From an uncultured Actinomycetes bacterium (lineage in GTDB: Bacteria; Actinomycetota; Acidimicrobiia; Acidimicrobiales; RAAP-2), in assembly GCA_903830655.1 (NCBI GenBank), contig CAIKUQ010000053.1, forward strand, positions 1-55,441: a DNA stretch of 55,441 bases, written 5' to 3'. The notes beneath the pieces are model-generated. The model was given only the letters and a program-made list of their open reading frames with translations. It had not been told where the DNA came from and made no database searches. The position numbers and the translations under genes are program-made. The stretch's first letter is position 1. Each line of letters begins with the position of its first letter. Positions 15,701-23,576 of this stretch are shown piece by piece.

Positions 15701-16416
15701 GAGCCAAAGAAATAATTATCGATGAAATCGCATTGCGGCGCGCTTCCATTGAAGATGCTCATCAAGAGCACCTGAATGGAGATCTCAGCGAAGGCGCACT
15801 CACATCACTAGTTGCTCGCGATGAAAGAGCAATTAGTGAGCTAGAGAATGAATTATCTACCTTTGAGCCTGTCGCGCACGGACCCGTGCGCAAGCGTCGG
15901 CGAAGCCTCTTGGTGATTGGCGTCACCTGCCTATTGCTCGCGGCCCTTGGTTCAGTTGTGGCTGCGATCAGTCTGCGACAACCGGGAAGCTCCAGCACCG
16001 GCAATATCTCTTTGAGTCATTCTCAGAGAATTCACCAGCTGAGCCTGGAAGCTGAAGCTGATCTGGCGGCCGGTAATGTTTCCGCCGCTCTCAGCGCCTA
16101 TCAACAAGTACTCCAGATTGCGCCCAAGAATCCTGAAGCTCTGATCCAGACGGGCTGGCTCACCTTTTCGGCGGCCAGTACGACAAAGGAGCCAAAACTC
16201 CTCGCTCGGGGGATTGCCCTCTTGGCGGAATCAATTTCAGTGGCACCGCTCAATCCCGCCGCCCACCTGTACTACGGCATCGTTGCCGCCTCAACACCGC
16301 GTGATCAAACTCTCGCCAAGGAGCAGTTCAAGCTGTTCCTTAGGTTGCACCCGTCTACTACGCAGTTGGCTATCGCCCGGCCGTTCTTGCTGAAGTACCA
16401 GCTCAGCGCTAAATAG
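15697..16416 (+). CDS. CcmI-like TPR protein
   Basis: 239 residues. The N-terminal cytoplasmic helical segment (about 1-65) resembles the CcmI heptad-rich region. A basic RKRRRS precedes one transmembrane helix (about 70-90). An extracytoplasmic domain follows with TPR-like repeats (AEADLAAGNVSAALSAYQQV..APKNPEAL, then AAHLYYGIVA). In System I, CcmI binds the C-terminus of apocytochrome c and delivers it to CcmFH. It is the last gene of the gmd-ccm operon and overlaps the convergent chromate transporter gene by 8 bp. The name follows position and architecture rather than strong sequence similarity. Confidence 0.75.
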   Translation: MRAKEIIIDEIALRRASIEDAHQEHLNGDLSEGALTSLVARDERAISELENELSTFEPVAHGPVRKRRRSLLVIGVTCLLLAALGSVVAAISLRQPGSSSTGNISLSHSQRIHQLSLEAEADLAAGNVSAALSAYQQVLQIAPKNPEALIQTGWLTFSAASTTKEPKLLARGIALLAESISVAPLNPAAHLYYGIVAASTPRDQTLAKEQFKLFLRLHPSTTQLAIARPFLLKYQLSAK

Positions 16417-17551
16417 CGAGGTGGGTGAGGGCCACTAGGGCGCCCACCCCGCCAGCGGCTACCAGAGCCAGCACTGCGCTGCGCTTAGAAAAAATCCATA
16501 GCGCGACCGCGACCAGTACGGGCAACTGCCACCAGTAGGCGAGCTCAGCACCGAGGGTTACGGCCGATCCCAAGATTGCACCAATAACGCATGGACCAGC
16601 ACCTCGCAAGAAGGCCGTCACCTTGGCGTTCGCACGTATTGCTTGAAAATGTTTACCGCCTCCGACCACGAAGAGAAAAGACGGGGTGAAAGCAACCGCT
16701 GCGGCTAGCAGCGCTCCGGTTAGTCCCCGAGCGGCGTAGCCAACGGCCGAAACGGTTTGCACCACCGGACCCGGGGTAATTTGACCCAACGCCACGGCAT
16801 TCAAGAACTGTGCGTTGGTCATCCAGTGATAGGTGGAGACCACATCATGTTGCATTAGAGGAATAATGACGAAGCCTCCTCCGTAAGAAAGTGCTCCAAC
16901 CTTTAGGGCAATCCAAGCAATTGAAGTGAATGAACCGAGGACCGCGACCTTGCCCAGGGCAATGGGAAATGCTGCTTGAGCAGACGTTGCCAAAGAGATT
17001 TCGCAAAGTCCGCAGGCCAACATTCCGAATACCACGAACTGTGGTGCCATGATCGAGGTCGTCACTCCGATGATGGTGTAGGTCACCCATCGCCATTTCG
17101 TAGTAGTGGTGGCGGTAGCTCGTTGCCAGCTGGCGGGCGCCAATTGGGCTGCGGCGAAAAGGGCAATGGCCGGTACCCCGGCCCCCGCACCGGCGGCAAT
17201 GCCGAGGACCCAGTGGGGCGGAGAAGAGGAGAAGAACAGTGCGGAGAGACCAATGATGAGAACGAGCCCCGGGAGAATAAAACCCAGAGCGCCTATGAGG
17301 GCCCCCGCAAAACCTCGCAACCGCCAGGCACAGTAGATGGCGAGTTGGGTGGAGGCGGGGCCAGGCAACAGATTCGTAGTGGCTATCGCGTCTTCAAACT
17401 CGTCGTGAACAATCCATTCATTCTTTTCCACGCACAACTTACGTAGCAACGCAATGTGGGCGGGTGGCCCACCAAATCCCGTTACTCCGAGGGTAAACCA
17501 CTCCCGCGCAATACGCCCGAGTGAAATTGATGGAGTGGTCGCAGAAGACAC
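16409..17551 (-). CDS. chrA: Chromate transporter, two-domain ChrA (CHR family)
   Basis: 380 residues, the long bidomain form. Each half starts with the CHR motif: GVTGFGGPPAHIALL near residue 18, and VGALSYGGGFVIIPLMQHDV near 212. Each is followed by the N-x-x-PGP segment (NLLPGPASTQLAI; ALGQITPGPVVQT). About ten hydrophobic helices. Known members export chromate, but many environmental homologues have untested substrates. The start is GTG 17551, eight bases after the stop of the upstream SufR-like regulator, so the two form an operon. Convergent with ccmI. Confidence 0.9.
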   Translation of the reverse strand: MSSATTPSISLGRIAREWFTLGVTGFGGPPAHIALLRKLCVEKNEWIVHDEFEDAIATTNLLPGPASTQLAIYCAWRLRGFAGALIGALGFILPGLVLIIGLSALFFSSSPPHWVLGIAAGAGAGVPAIALFAAAQLAPASWQRATATTTTKWRWVTYTIIGVTTSIMAPQFVVFGMLACGLCEISLATSAQAAFPIALGKVAVLGSFTSIAWIALKVGALSYGGGFVIIPLMQHDVVSTYHWMTNAQFLNAVALGQITPGPVVQTVSAVGYAARGLTGALLAAAVAFTPSFLFVVGGGKHFQAIRANAKVTAFLRGAGPCVIGAILGSAVTLGAELAYWWQLPVLVAVALWIFSKRSAVLALVAAGGVGALVALTHLAI

Positions 17552-17559
17552 GAAGCCAG

Positions 17560-18273
17560 TTAAGCAGTTACGCGGCAGTCACTATCGCCACGGGCCCGCG
17601 AGGTGAGGGTGACATTCGTCCGCTCCATCCCTAGGCCGTTGAGCATGCCGCTAATCAGCCCACGGTCAACGGCACACAAAACGGGGTGGTGCTGTGCGGC
17701 GGAACCGAAAGGGCAATTTTCCGAGACGACCGAAGAGCCATTTCCAGATTCTTCACTTCGAGCGTTGAAACCATGTGCGGTGAGCAGACCAGCGATAGAG
17801 GACATCGCCTCTTTGACAGTGCGAGAAGGATCAACCGATCCCACCGACACCGCCAAGGTGCGGCCGTACTCCTCACCAACATCTTGGGCCAGGCGCTCAG
17901 CGGCTTCAGGGCCAAGGCGTTCTAGAGCGGTCTCCAGCAGGGCTACGAGGAGTGCATCACGGCGAACCGAACCTTCGGCATTGAAGGTTTCGTCGATGAC
18001 TCGGTACCCTTTCGCGGGGCGACCCACGGTGGTCTTGCGCACATTGTCAAAAGTGACATACCCACTCTCCGTTAGGCGGTCGAGGTGGTGGCGTACGACA
18101 TTGGCATGGACCGAACAGTGCTCAGCCAATTCTTGGGCGGTCGAGCCCGGGAACTCTCGTAAATACAGATAGACCTTGCGACGGGTACTGTCGCCAAAGG
18201 TATGAGTCAAGCTGGTGACCGTAGCGGTAAAGAGGGCGGGGTCTAAGTCGTGGTCGAAGCCCGCGGTGGTCAT
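17560..18273 (-). CDS. SufR-like helix-turn-helix regulator with C-terminal Cys cluster
   Basis: 237 residues. The winged helix-turn-helix at about 20-85 (DSTRRKVYLYL..., TAQELAEHCSVHANVVRHHL, wing with TTVGRPAKGYR) is of the ArsR/SufR type. The C-terminal domain carries ENCPFGSAAQHHPVLCAVD and ends with GDSDCRV: three cysteines with the spacing of SufR-type [4Fe-4S] regulators. It likely senses Fe-S status or oxidants. It is divergent from an Mrp Fe-S carrier gene and co-transcribed with chrA. The ATG follows TAAACT by six bases, so it is probably leaderless. Confidence 0.82.
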   Translation of the reverse strand: MTTAGFDHDLDPALFTATVTSLTHTFGDSTRRKVYLYLREFPGSTAQELAEHCSVHANVVRHHLDRLTESGYVTFDNVRKTTVGRPAKGYRVIDETFNAEGSVRRDALLVALLETALERLGPEAAERLAQDVGEEYGRTLAVSVGSVDPSRTVKEAMSSIAGLLTAHGFNARSEESGNGSSVVSENCPFGSAAQHHPVLCAVDRGLISGMLNGLGMERTNVTLTSRARGDSDCRVTA

Positions 18274-18279
18274 ATAGTG

Positions 18280-18285
18280 AGTTTA
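18280..18285 (-). promoter_or_regulatory. -10 element of leaderless SufR-like gene
   Basis: Minus-strand TAAACT sits six bases before ATG 18273. Confidence 0.45.
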
Positions 18286-18310
18286 TGAGGAGGGGGAGGC
18301 CCCGCGACAC

Positions 18311-18334
18311 TAACCTCAAGTAGTTACTAAAGGA
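18311..18334 (+). promoter_or_regulatory. -10 element and ribosome binding site of mrp
   Basis: TAACCT (18311-18316) fits a -10 box. TAGTTACTA (18321-18329) is a small odd-length palindrome, and AAAGGA (18329-18334) is a ribosome binding site before GTG 18340. Confidence 0.35.
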
Positions 18335-18339
18335 ATGTC

Positions 18340-19431
18340 GTGAACCAGACTGAAGCCCTCGCCGCCATTGAAGAACCTCAAATTGGTCGGACCCTCGGGG
18401 AATTGGGATTCTTAGGCTCCGTCGATGAAAACGCCCATACCGTTGAATTGCTGCTGCCCGTTACCAATTGGCCCAACCGAACCGCACTCGAAGGTCGTAT
18501 TGCTGAAGTGTTTCCAGGCGCCACTGTAGTTATTCGCACCATGAGCGAAGAGCAGCGTTTGGATTTACGTAATCGGTTGCGCGCATTCATGGCTGCTGAA
18601 CCCGGACCCGGATTGCACGAGCACGAGAGTTCTCCCGCTATCACCGACAAGCGATCGGCCACGCGAGTACTCGGGATCTCTTCGGGCAAGGGTGGTGTTG
18701 GCAAATCAACGGTGAGTGTGAACTTGGCGATTGCGCTCGCCCAAATTGGAAAAAGAGTTGGCATCCTTGACGCCGATGTCTACGGGTTCTCCCTGCCCAA
18801 AATGCTTGGAGCGCCGAGCGATCCCATCGTCTTAGGTGACACCGTCATACCCACCCTCGTCCACGGTGTTCGCTGTCTTTCGATGGGCTATTTCGTGGAC
18901 GACGAACAGCCAGTTATCTGGCGTGGGCCGATGCTGCATAAAGCAATCGAGCAATTAATTACCGAAGCTTGGTGGGACAACTTGGACTTCTTGTTGATTG
19001 ACATGCCACCAGGTACCGGAGATGTGGCGCTCACCCTTTCTGAGGTCATTCCCCGCATTGAGATGTATGTAGTCACCACGCCACAGCCGGCCGCTCAACG
19101 AGTGGCGCAGCGAAGTGCTTTTGCGGCGAAGAAGCTCAAGTTGGCCGTGCGCGGAGTTATTGAGAACATGAGTTACTTCATCGGCGATGATGGCAAACGA
19201 TATGAACTCTTTGGTTCGGGTGGCGGAGCACAGCTCAGCGCCGATTTGGGTATTCCCCTTCTCGGTCAGATCCCGCTGGAGTCAGATGTTCGAGAAGGTG
19301 GCGATAACGGTCAACCCACTACCGTGGCGCACCCCGAGTCGGCGGCGGCCAAGGTATTTGTTGAACTCGCCACTCGCATCGCGAGCCAAGGGCCCTCTCG
19401 GGTTTACCGGCAAGAACTGCGACTGAACTAG
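18340..19431 (+). CDS. Mrp/NBP35-type Fe-S cluster carrier P-loop ATPase
   Basis: 363 residues. The N-terminal DUF59/MIP18-like domain (about 1-90) is followed by the P-loop ATPase. It has the deviant Walker A SSGKGGVGKSTVSVNLA, the Mrp signature DADVYGFSLPKMLG, and LIDMPPGTGDVAL. It would hold and transfer Fe-S clusters to apoproteins. The usual CxxC near the C-terminus is missing: the segment reads ENMSYFIGDDGKRYELFG. I recall actinobacterial homologues that also lack it, so this need not mean loss of function. The Fe-S regulator next door supports the role. Interlocked stop codons (CTAG) with the dGTPase-like gene. Confidence 0.88.
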   Translation: MNQTEALAAIEEPQIGRTLGELGFLGSVDENAHTVELLLPVTNWPNRTALEGRIAEVFPGATVVIRTMSEEQRLDLRNRLRAFMAAEPGPGLHEHESSPAITDKRSATRVLGISSGKGGVGKSTVSVNLAIALAQIGKRVGILDADVYGFSLPKMLGAPSDPIVLGDTVIPTLVHGVRCLSMGYFVDDEQPVIWRGPMLHKAIEQLITEAWWDNLDFLLIDMPPGTGDVALTLSEVIPRIEMYVVTTPQPAAQRVAQRSAFAAKKLKLAVRGVIENMSYFIGDDGKRYELFGSGGGAQLSADLGIPLLGQIPLESDVREGGDNGQPTTVAHPESAAAKVFVELATRIASQGPSRVYRQELRLN

Positions 19432-20582
19432 CGATCGATGCCGTGAGGCAATCGACTGCTATCCCAGCCGAGCCAATTCTCCGCTCGACGACAGGCGAAC
19501 CGGTCGGTCATGCCCGATACATATTCCACCGCGTGGCGAATAGTAACTGGGGAGTTCGCCATATCCTTTTGGGCGTCCTCGACCTCGTTGATGTGTTCGG
19601 GGTGTGCCGCCAGGTAGTCGACTAGCCCACGCAACATATCAACCACGCGGTTCGACTGCTCGATTGCGGCACCGCGAGTGTAAATCGTTTGGTAGTTAAA
19701 GGCCCTAAAGGCGGCGAGTGCTTCGGCGTGACTCGCGTCCATGCCGATAACCCCCGTTTCACGAATAGTGCGAATCATCGCGTTAATAAATGATCCCAGT
19801 TGCTCACCACGATGTACTCCACAGCGCTCACGAACGATGAGCGGCAATTCATCCTCGGTGACGAGACCGGCCGAGGCTGCATCCTCAAAGTCGTGGCAGA
19901 CGTAGGCGATGCGGTCAGCCCACGAAACAACTTCGCCTTCGGGCGTCGTAGGCGCGGGCCTAGACCAAGAGTGGTTGCGAATGCCATCGAGTGTTTCGCG
20001 ACAGAGGTTGAGTCGCAAGAGGGAAACATCCGCGCCCCAGGTAGCGTGATCGAAACCACCCTCAACGTATGGATCAAGCGCCTCTTCTGAGGCGTGGCCA
20101 CCAGGACCGTGTCCACAATCGTGACCGAGAGCGATGGCTTCGGTGAGTGCGGTATTTAAGCCAACTGGTCGAGCGATGCCCGTAGCGACCTGAGCTACTT
20201 CGAGAGCGTGGGTGAGCCGAGTGCGCATGTGGTCTTCGGGAAAAACGAAGACCTGCGTTTTGCCGGCCAAGCGCCGGAATGAACTGGAGTGCAGGATTCG
20301 GTCGCGGTCACGTTCAAAGGCGGTACGAAACTCGTCGGGCTCTTCTTCACGGACTCGGTCCCCAGCACCCGAACTAAAGGTGGAACCTTCAGCCAAGCGT
20401 TCGCGAAGGCGATCTTCGCGTATTTGGCGCGCCCCTTCAAAGGGATCGCCGGTTTGGGTCGTGGGGGCGATGGCGGCGGCCGAATCTCGGTGAGCGACCG
20501 TGATGTCATCAGCTGAGCCCTCGAAGCCCTCCATCGTGGCGGCCCAGGCTCGGTTTCTTTCGGATTCGCGCTCAATAGTCAC
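19428..20582 (-). CDS. dGTPase-like deoxyguanosinetriphosphate triphosphohydrolase
   Basis: About 384 residues from GTG 20582; ATG 20612 is an alternative start, and neither has a clear ribosome binding site. An HD-domain phosphohydrolase: HSSSFRRLAGKTQVFV is the dGTPase N-terminal signature, THALEVAQVATGIAR supplies the first His, and ALGHDCGHGPGGH is the catalytic HD pair. Downstream is GIRNHSWSRPAPTTPEGEVVS. These enzymes hydrolyse dNTPs to deoxynucleosides and triphosphate and affect dNTP pools. The size and the LEVAQVATGIAR segment match the type 2 (shorter) bacterial subfamily. It is divergent from the DUF3107 gene. Confidence 0.88.
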   Translation of the reverse strand: MTIERESERNRAWAATMEGFEGSADDITVAHRDSAAAIAPTTQTGDPFEGARQIREDRLRERLAEGSTFSSGAGDRVREEEPDEFRTAFERDRDRILHSSSFRRLAGKTQVFVFPEDHMRTRLTHALEVAQVATGIARPVGLNTALTEAIALGHDCGHGPGGHASEEALDPYVEGGFDHATWGADVSLLRLNLCRETLDGIRNHSWSRPAPTTPEGEVVSWADRIAYVCHDFEDAASAGLVTEDELPLIVRERCGVHRGEQLGSFINAMIRTIRETGVIGMDASHAEALAAFRAFNYQTIYTRGAAIEQSNRVVDMLRGLVDYLAAHPEHINEVEDAQKDMANSPVTIRHAVEYVSGMTDRFACRRAENWLGWDSSRLPHGIDR

Positions 20583-20637
20583 GTCCTCTATCTTGCTACA
20601 TGGCTCTAACATGGGGTCAGTCGTTAACAGGAGCATT

Positions 20638-20871
20638 ATGGAAATTCGCATCGGCATCGTGCAATCAATGAAGGAACTCGAAGTAGATCTGGGGTCAGAG
20701 GCCAATGTGGATCAGGTGACTCGTGACGTTGAAGACGCCCTCGCCAACGATTCGGTCCTGTGGCTCACCGACCGTAAGGGCCGCCGAGTCGGGGTGCCCG
20801 CTGGGCGCATCGCCTACGTCGACCTTGGGAACCCGACCGGTGACCGAGTCGTCGGTTTCGGCGCCGCCTAA
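20638..20871 (+). CDS. DUF3107 family small protein
   Basis: 77 residues from ATG 20638, with AGGAG at 20629-20633. The beginning MEIRIGIVQSMKELEVDL and the segment VLWLTDRKGRRVGVPAGRIAYVDLG are characteristic of DUF3107, a small actinobacterial family whose mycobacterial member is known as TB9.4. Function unknown; the predicted fold is a compact beta-rich domain. It sits 8 bp upstream of the PdtaS-like kinase and is probably co-transcribed with it. Confidence 0.85.
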   Translation: MEIRIGIVQSMKELEVDLGSEANVDQVTRDVEDALANDSVLWLTDRKGRRVGVPAGRIAYVDLGNPTGDRVVGFGAA

Positions 20872-20879
20872 ATCGCTCC

Positions 20880-22367
20880 ATGGCTTCGCTCGCCGAACTG
20901 GCGCAGCACCACACCACATTGCGCCAGGAGGATGTTGACCACCTTCTTCGCTTGACGACTTCTTGGTCGCTGCTCGCAGATCTTTCATTCTCAGACATGG
21001 TGCTGATGGCTCCGGTGAGAACTGATGAAGAAGAGTTTGAGAACTTTGTCGTTCTCGCGCAGATGCGCCCCAACAATCGAGCCACTCTTCTCGCCGAAGA
21101 CTTGGTTGGCACCGTACAGCCAGGAGCTGAGTGGCCACTCTCGAAACAAGCGCTCACTATAAATAGACGAGTAACGGGTGACGTTGCTCTCACCCCTGGA
21201 GCGGAACTACTACCGGTGTGGTGTGTTCCCGTTCGCAGTCATGGGCAAGTAGTGGCGGTAATGGTTCGTCTACAAGGTCCTCTGCGAAGCCCCGCCTCGC
21301 TGTATGAGCAGGCCTATTTACAAATATTCGAAGAACTCTGCTCGATGGTCTCTGACGGAAACTTTCCGTTTCGCGAAGCCGACGTCGCAGGCCTCGGCCT
21401 GCCTCGAGTTGGAGATGGTGTGATCAAAATGGATGAGACGGGCCGAGTCGAGTTCGTGACACCCAACGCCACTAACGCCCTGCACCGTTTGGGCGTATCG
21501 GGATCGGTGGAGGGACACCGACTCAGCGAACTTGGCCTTAGTGTGCGAGGGATTGAGCGAGCACTTGGCTTTGGCATGCCCCAGGTTGAAGAGGTGGAAG
21601 CGGGCACGGAGGCGGCGGTGCAATTTCACTGCGTCCCCCTGCGTCGTGGAGAGACCACCACCGGCCTTTTCGCCATGGTTCGAGATGTCTCCGACCTCAA
21701 AGTCCTCAACCGCCAAGTCCTTAATAAGGAAGCGGCTGTTCGCGAGGTGCACCACCGAATTAAGAACAATTTGCAAACAATATCTTCACTACTTCGCCTC
21801 CAGAGTCGGCGCAGTGAACAAGATGAAACGATCCAAGCGCTTATGGAGGCGGAACGTAGAGTGCGCTCGATTGCCGTTGTCCACGAAGTGCTTTCGCGTG
21901 AGCCCGGAGAAGAGGTGGTCTTCGACGAGATTGTTCGGGCTCTGGTTGACCTCGTCGAAGATTCTGTTCTCGTTCAAACTCCCGTCGAGCTCGTGGTGAA
22001 CGGTTCCCTGGGCACACTCTCAACCGATCTAGCTATTCCCTTTGCGGTGGCTTTGGCGGAATTGTTGACCAACGCGGTCGAACACGCCTTTAGTGATGGT
22101 TCGAGCAGCGATGAGCAAACGGGGCTCGTCACCCTACAACTAGATCACGATGAGCACACTGCGGTGGCGGAGGTGCGCGATAACGGCAAGGGCCTTTCAC
22201 CGGAGTTTTCTCTCGAAAAGCCGACTTCGCTCGGATTGTCAATCGTGCGCGATCTAGTCCAGACGCAGTTACACGGAACAATAGAGATGAAGTCTCTCAA
22301 TTCCGCTGAGGGGACTGGGACTTTGGTGCGGGTGGTAATCCCGCTAGTGGGCAGTCTTAGTTCGTAG
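20880..22367 (+). CDS. pdtaS: PdtaS-like sensor histidine kinase
   Basis: 495 residues and soluble (no membrane segments). Order of parts: a GAF-like domain (about 1-150), a PAS domain (about 170-280), an HWE/HisKA_2 phosphoacceptor with EVHHRIKNNLQTISSLL (His near 297), and a HATPase_c domain with N-box ELLTNAVEHAF, G1 VRDNGKGL and G2 SLGLSIVRDL. In mycobacteria PdtaS phosphorylates the RNA-binding antiterminator PdtaR; no such gene is in this window. The convergent whiB next door repeats the mycobacterial whiB1/pdtaS arrangement, which supports orthology. The 3' ends overlap by 11 bp. Confidence 0.9.
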   Translation: MASLAELAQHHTTLRQEDVDHLLRLTTSWSLLADLSFSDMVLMAPVRTDEEEFENFVVLAQMRPNNRATLLAEDLVGTVQPGAEWPLSKQALTINRRVTGDVALTPGAELLPVWCVPVRSHGQVVAVMVRLQGPLRSPASLYEQAYLQIFEELCSMVSDGNFPFREADVAGLGLPRVGDGVIKMDETGRVEFVTPNATNALHRLGVSGSVEGHRLSELGLSVRGIERALGFGMPQVEEVEAGTEAAVQFHCVPLRRGETTTGLFAMVRDVSDLKVLNRQVLNKEAAVREVHHRIKNNLQTISSLLRLQSRRSEQDETIQALMEAERRVRSIAVVHEVLSREPGEEVVFDEIVRALVDLVEDSVLVQTPVELVVNGSLGTLSTDLAIPFAVALAELLTNAVEHAFSDGSSSDEQTGLVTLQLDHDEHTAVAEVRDNGKGLSPEFSLEKPTSLGLSIVRDLVQTQLHGTIEMKSLNSAEGTGTLVRVVIPLVGSLSS

Positions 22368-22656
22368 CGTTGGCGCGACGGCGAGCGGCGAGCCACTGCT
22401 TACGCAGCTTGCGACGCTCATCTTCAGTGGTACCGCCCCAAACGCCAGATTCCTGGTTGGTGGCGAGGGCGAACTCTAAGCAAGCCTTTTGGGCTTCGCA
22501 CTGATTACACACGCGCTTCGCTGATTCAATTTGGTCGGTTGCATTTCCGGTGGTGCCCACTGGGAAGAACAGGTCCGGTGGGGTCTCGCGGCAGGCAGCA
22601 GCAGCCCGCCAGTCAGCGTCATCCCAGGCATGGTTACGGTTCCAAATAAGCGACAT
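22357..22656 (-). CDS. whiB: WhiB-family Fe-S transcription factor (WhiB1-like)
   Basis: 99 residues from ATG 22656 with AAAGGA upstream; a longer frame to 22695 is not needed. The four [4Fe-4S] cysteines are AAAC, then CNQCEAQKAC (CxxCxxxxxC). They are followed by the WhiB signature GVWGGTTEDERRKLRKQ and a basic tail (AARRRANATN) for DNA binding. WhiB1-type proteins bind sigma A and respond to nitric oxide; the WhiB1 assignment rests on size and on synteny with the PdtaS-like gene. A good promoter and two leader hairpins lie upstream. Confidence 0.93.
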   Translation of the reverse strand: MSLIWNRNHAWDDADWRAAAACRETPPDLFFPVGTTGNATDQIESAKRVCNQCEAQKACLEFALATNQESGVWGGTTEDERRKLRKQWLAARRRANATN

Positions 22657-22681
22657 GAAAAATCCTTTAAATACTTGATTT

Positions 22682-22710
22682 TGGTGAAAAACCAAGGCCG
22701 CTTAACGGCG
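22682..22710 (-). promoter_or_regulatory. Two small hairpins in whiB 5' leader
   Basis: On the minus strand the predicted leader contains GCCG-TTAAG-CGGC and then TTGGT-TTTTC-ACCAA, both between the transcription start and the AAAGGA ribosome binding site. Confidence 0.35.
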
Positions 22711-22718
22711 GGAGGACA

Positions 22719-22747
22719 ATTTTACTTTGGGTCGAGTCGAAATACAA
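22719..22747 (-). promoter_or_regulatory. Sigma A-type promoter of whiB
   Basis: Minus-strand TTGTAT (22747-22742), 17 bases, TAAAAT (22724-22719). This is one of the few places in the window where both boxes have ideal spacing. It gives a leader of about 55 nt. Confidence 0.55.
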
Positions 22748-22798
22748 GGGAAACTTTTGACCCCAAAAGGCTGGTATCGGTGAAAAGTGACCGAAGTC

Positions 22799-22804
22799 TA
22801 GATT
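22799..22804 (+). promoter_or_regulatory. -10 element of leaderless etfB
   Basis: TAGATT is seven bases before GTG 22812. The GGAGG in between is only two bases from that GTG, too close to act as a ribosome binding site, which favours a leaderless start. Confidence 0.5.
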
Positions 22805-22811
22805 GGAGGTT

Positions 22812-23567
22812 GTGAACATCGTCGTTTGCGTCAAGCAAATCCCAGATCCCAGTGCCCCCCAAAGTCTGGACGCTCAATTTAATTTGAACCGTTCGGGCAA
22901 GTTACTACTCGACGAGGCCGATACCTTTGGGGTCGAAATGGCCCTGCAATTGGCCGAGGCCAGTGGCGGCGAAGTCGTGGTGGTGTCTATGGGTGACGCC
23001 AGCGATCTCACCGGCCTCCGTACGGCACTGGCTATGGGCGCGTCTCGTGCGGTGGTGGTTTCAGACCCCGCGCTGCGCGGAACGGATGCCCTCGACACCG
23101 CCTTGGTGCTCAGTACGGTTATTGCCACTGTCTCGCCAGACCTTGTGATTACCGCGACTGAATCTTCCGATGGATACACCGGCACAATTCCCGCACAGAT
23201 TGCTGAACTTCTGAGCTGGCCTTCGGTTACCTTCGCGAAGTCGTTGAGTGCAACCGGAAACAGTATCGCCGTTTCGCGGCAAAGTGAAGCTGGCTTTGAC
23301 GAAGTAAGCGTCTCGCTACCGGCAGTGGTGAGTGTGACCGCCGGAGTAGTCGAGCCTCGGTACGCCAGTTTTAAGGGAATCATGGCGGCCAAATCTAAAC
23401 CGGTGGAGATCAAGTCATTGAGTGATCTTGGAATCACTCTCAACATGGGTCAAGCCATCGGTGCGGTGAATGAGGCACCCAGTCGCCAAGCGGGAGAAAA
23501 GTTTGTTGACGATGGAACAGCCGCGCAAAAAATAATTGGCTTCTTGGAATCGATCAAGGCGCTCTAG
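22812..23567 (+). CDS. etfB: Electron transfer flavoprotein beta subunit
   Basis: 251 residues from GTG 22812, giving the normal N-terminus MNIVVCVKQIPDP. The ETF-beta signature region is present: VEMALQLAEASGG..VVSMG, then ALAMGASRAVVVSD. So is the AMP-binding segment TATESSDGYTGTIPAQIAELL. ETF shuttles electrons from flavin dehydrogenases (for example acyl-CoA dehydrogenases) to the quinone pool; no dehydrogenase or ETF-quinone oxidoreductase is in the window. Followed by etfA nine bases later. Confidence 0.95.
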   Translation: MNIVVCVKQIPDPSAPQSLDAQFNLNRSGKLLLDEADTFGVEMALQLAEASGGEVVVVSMGDASDLTGLRTALAMGASRAVVVSDPALRGTDALDTALVLSTVIATVSPDLVITATESSDGYTGTIPAQIAELLSWPSVTFAKSLSATGNSIAVSRQSEAGFDEVSVSLPAVVSVTAGVVEPRYASFKGIMAAKSKPVEIKSLSDLGITLNMGQAIGAVNEAPSRQAGEKFVDDGTAAQKIIGFLESIKAL

Positions 23568-23576
23568 GGGAAATTC

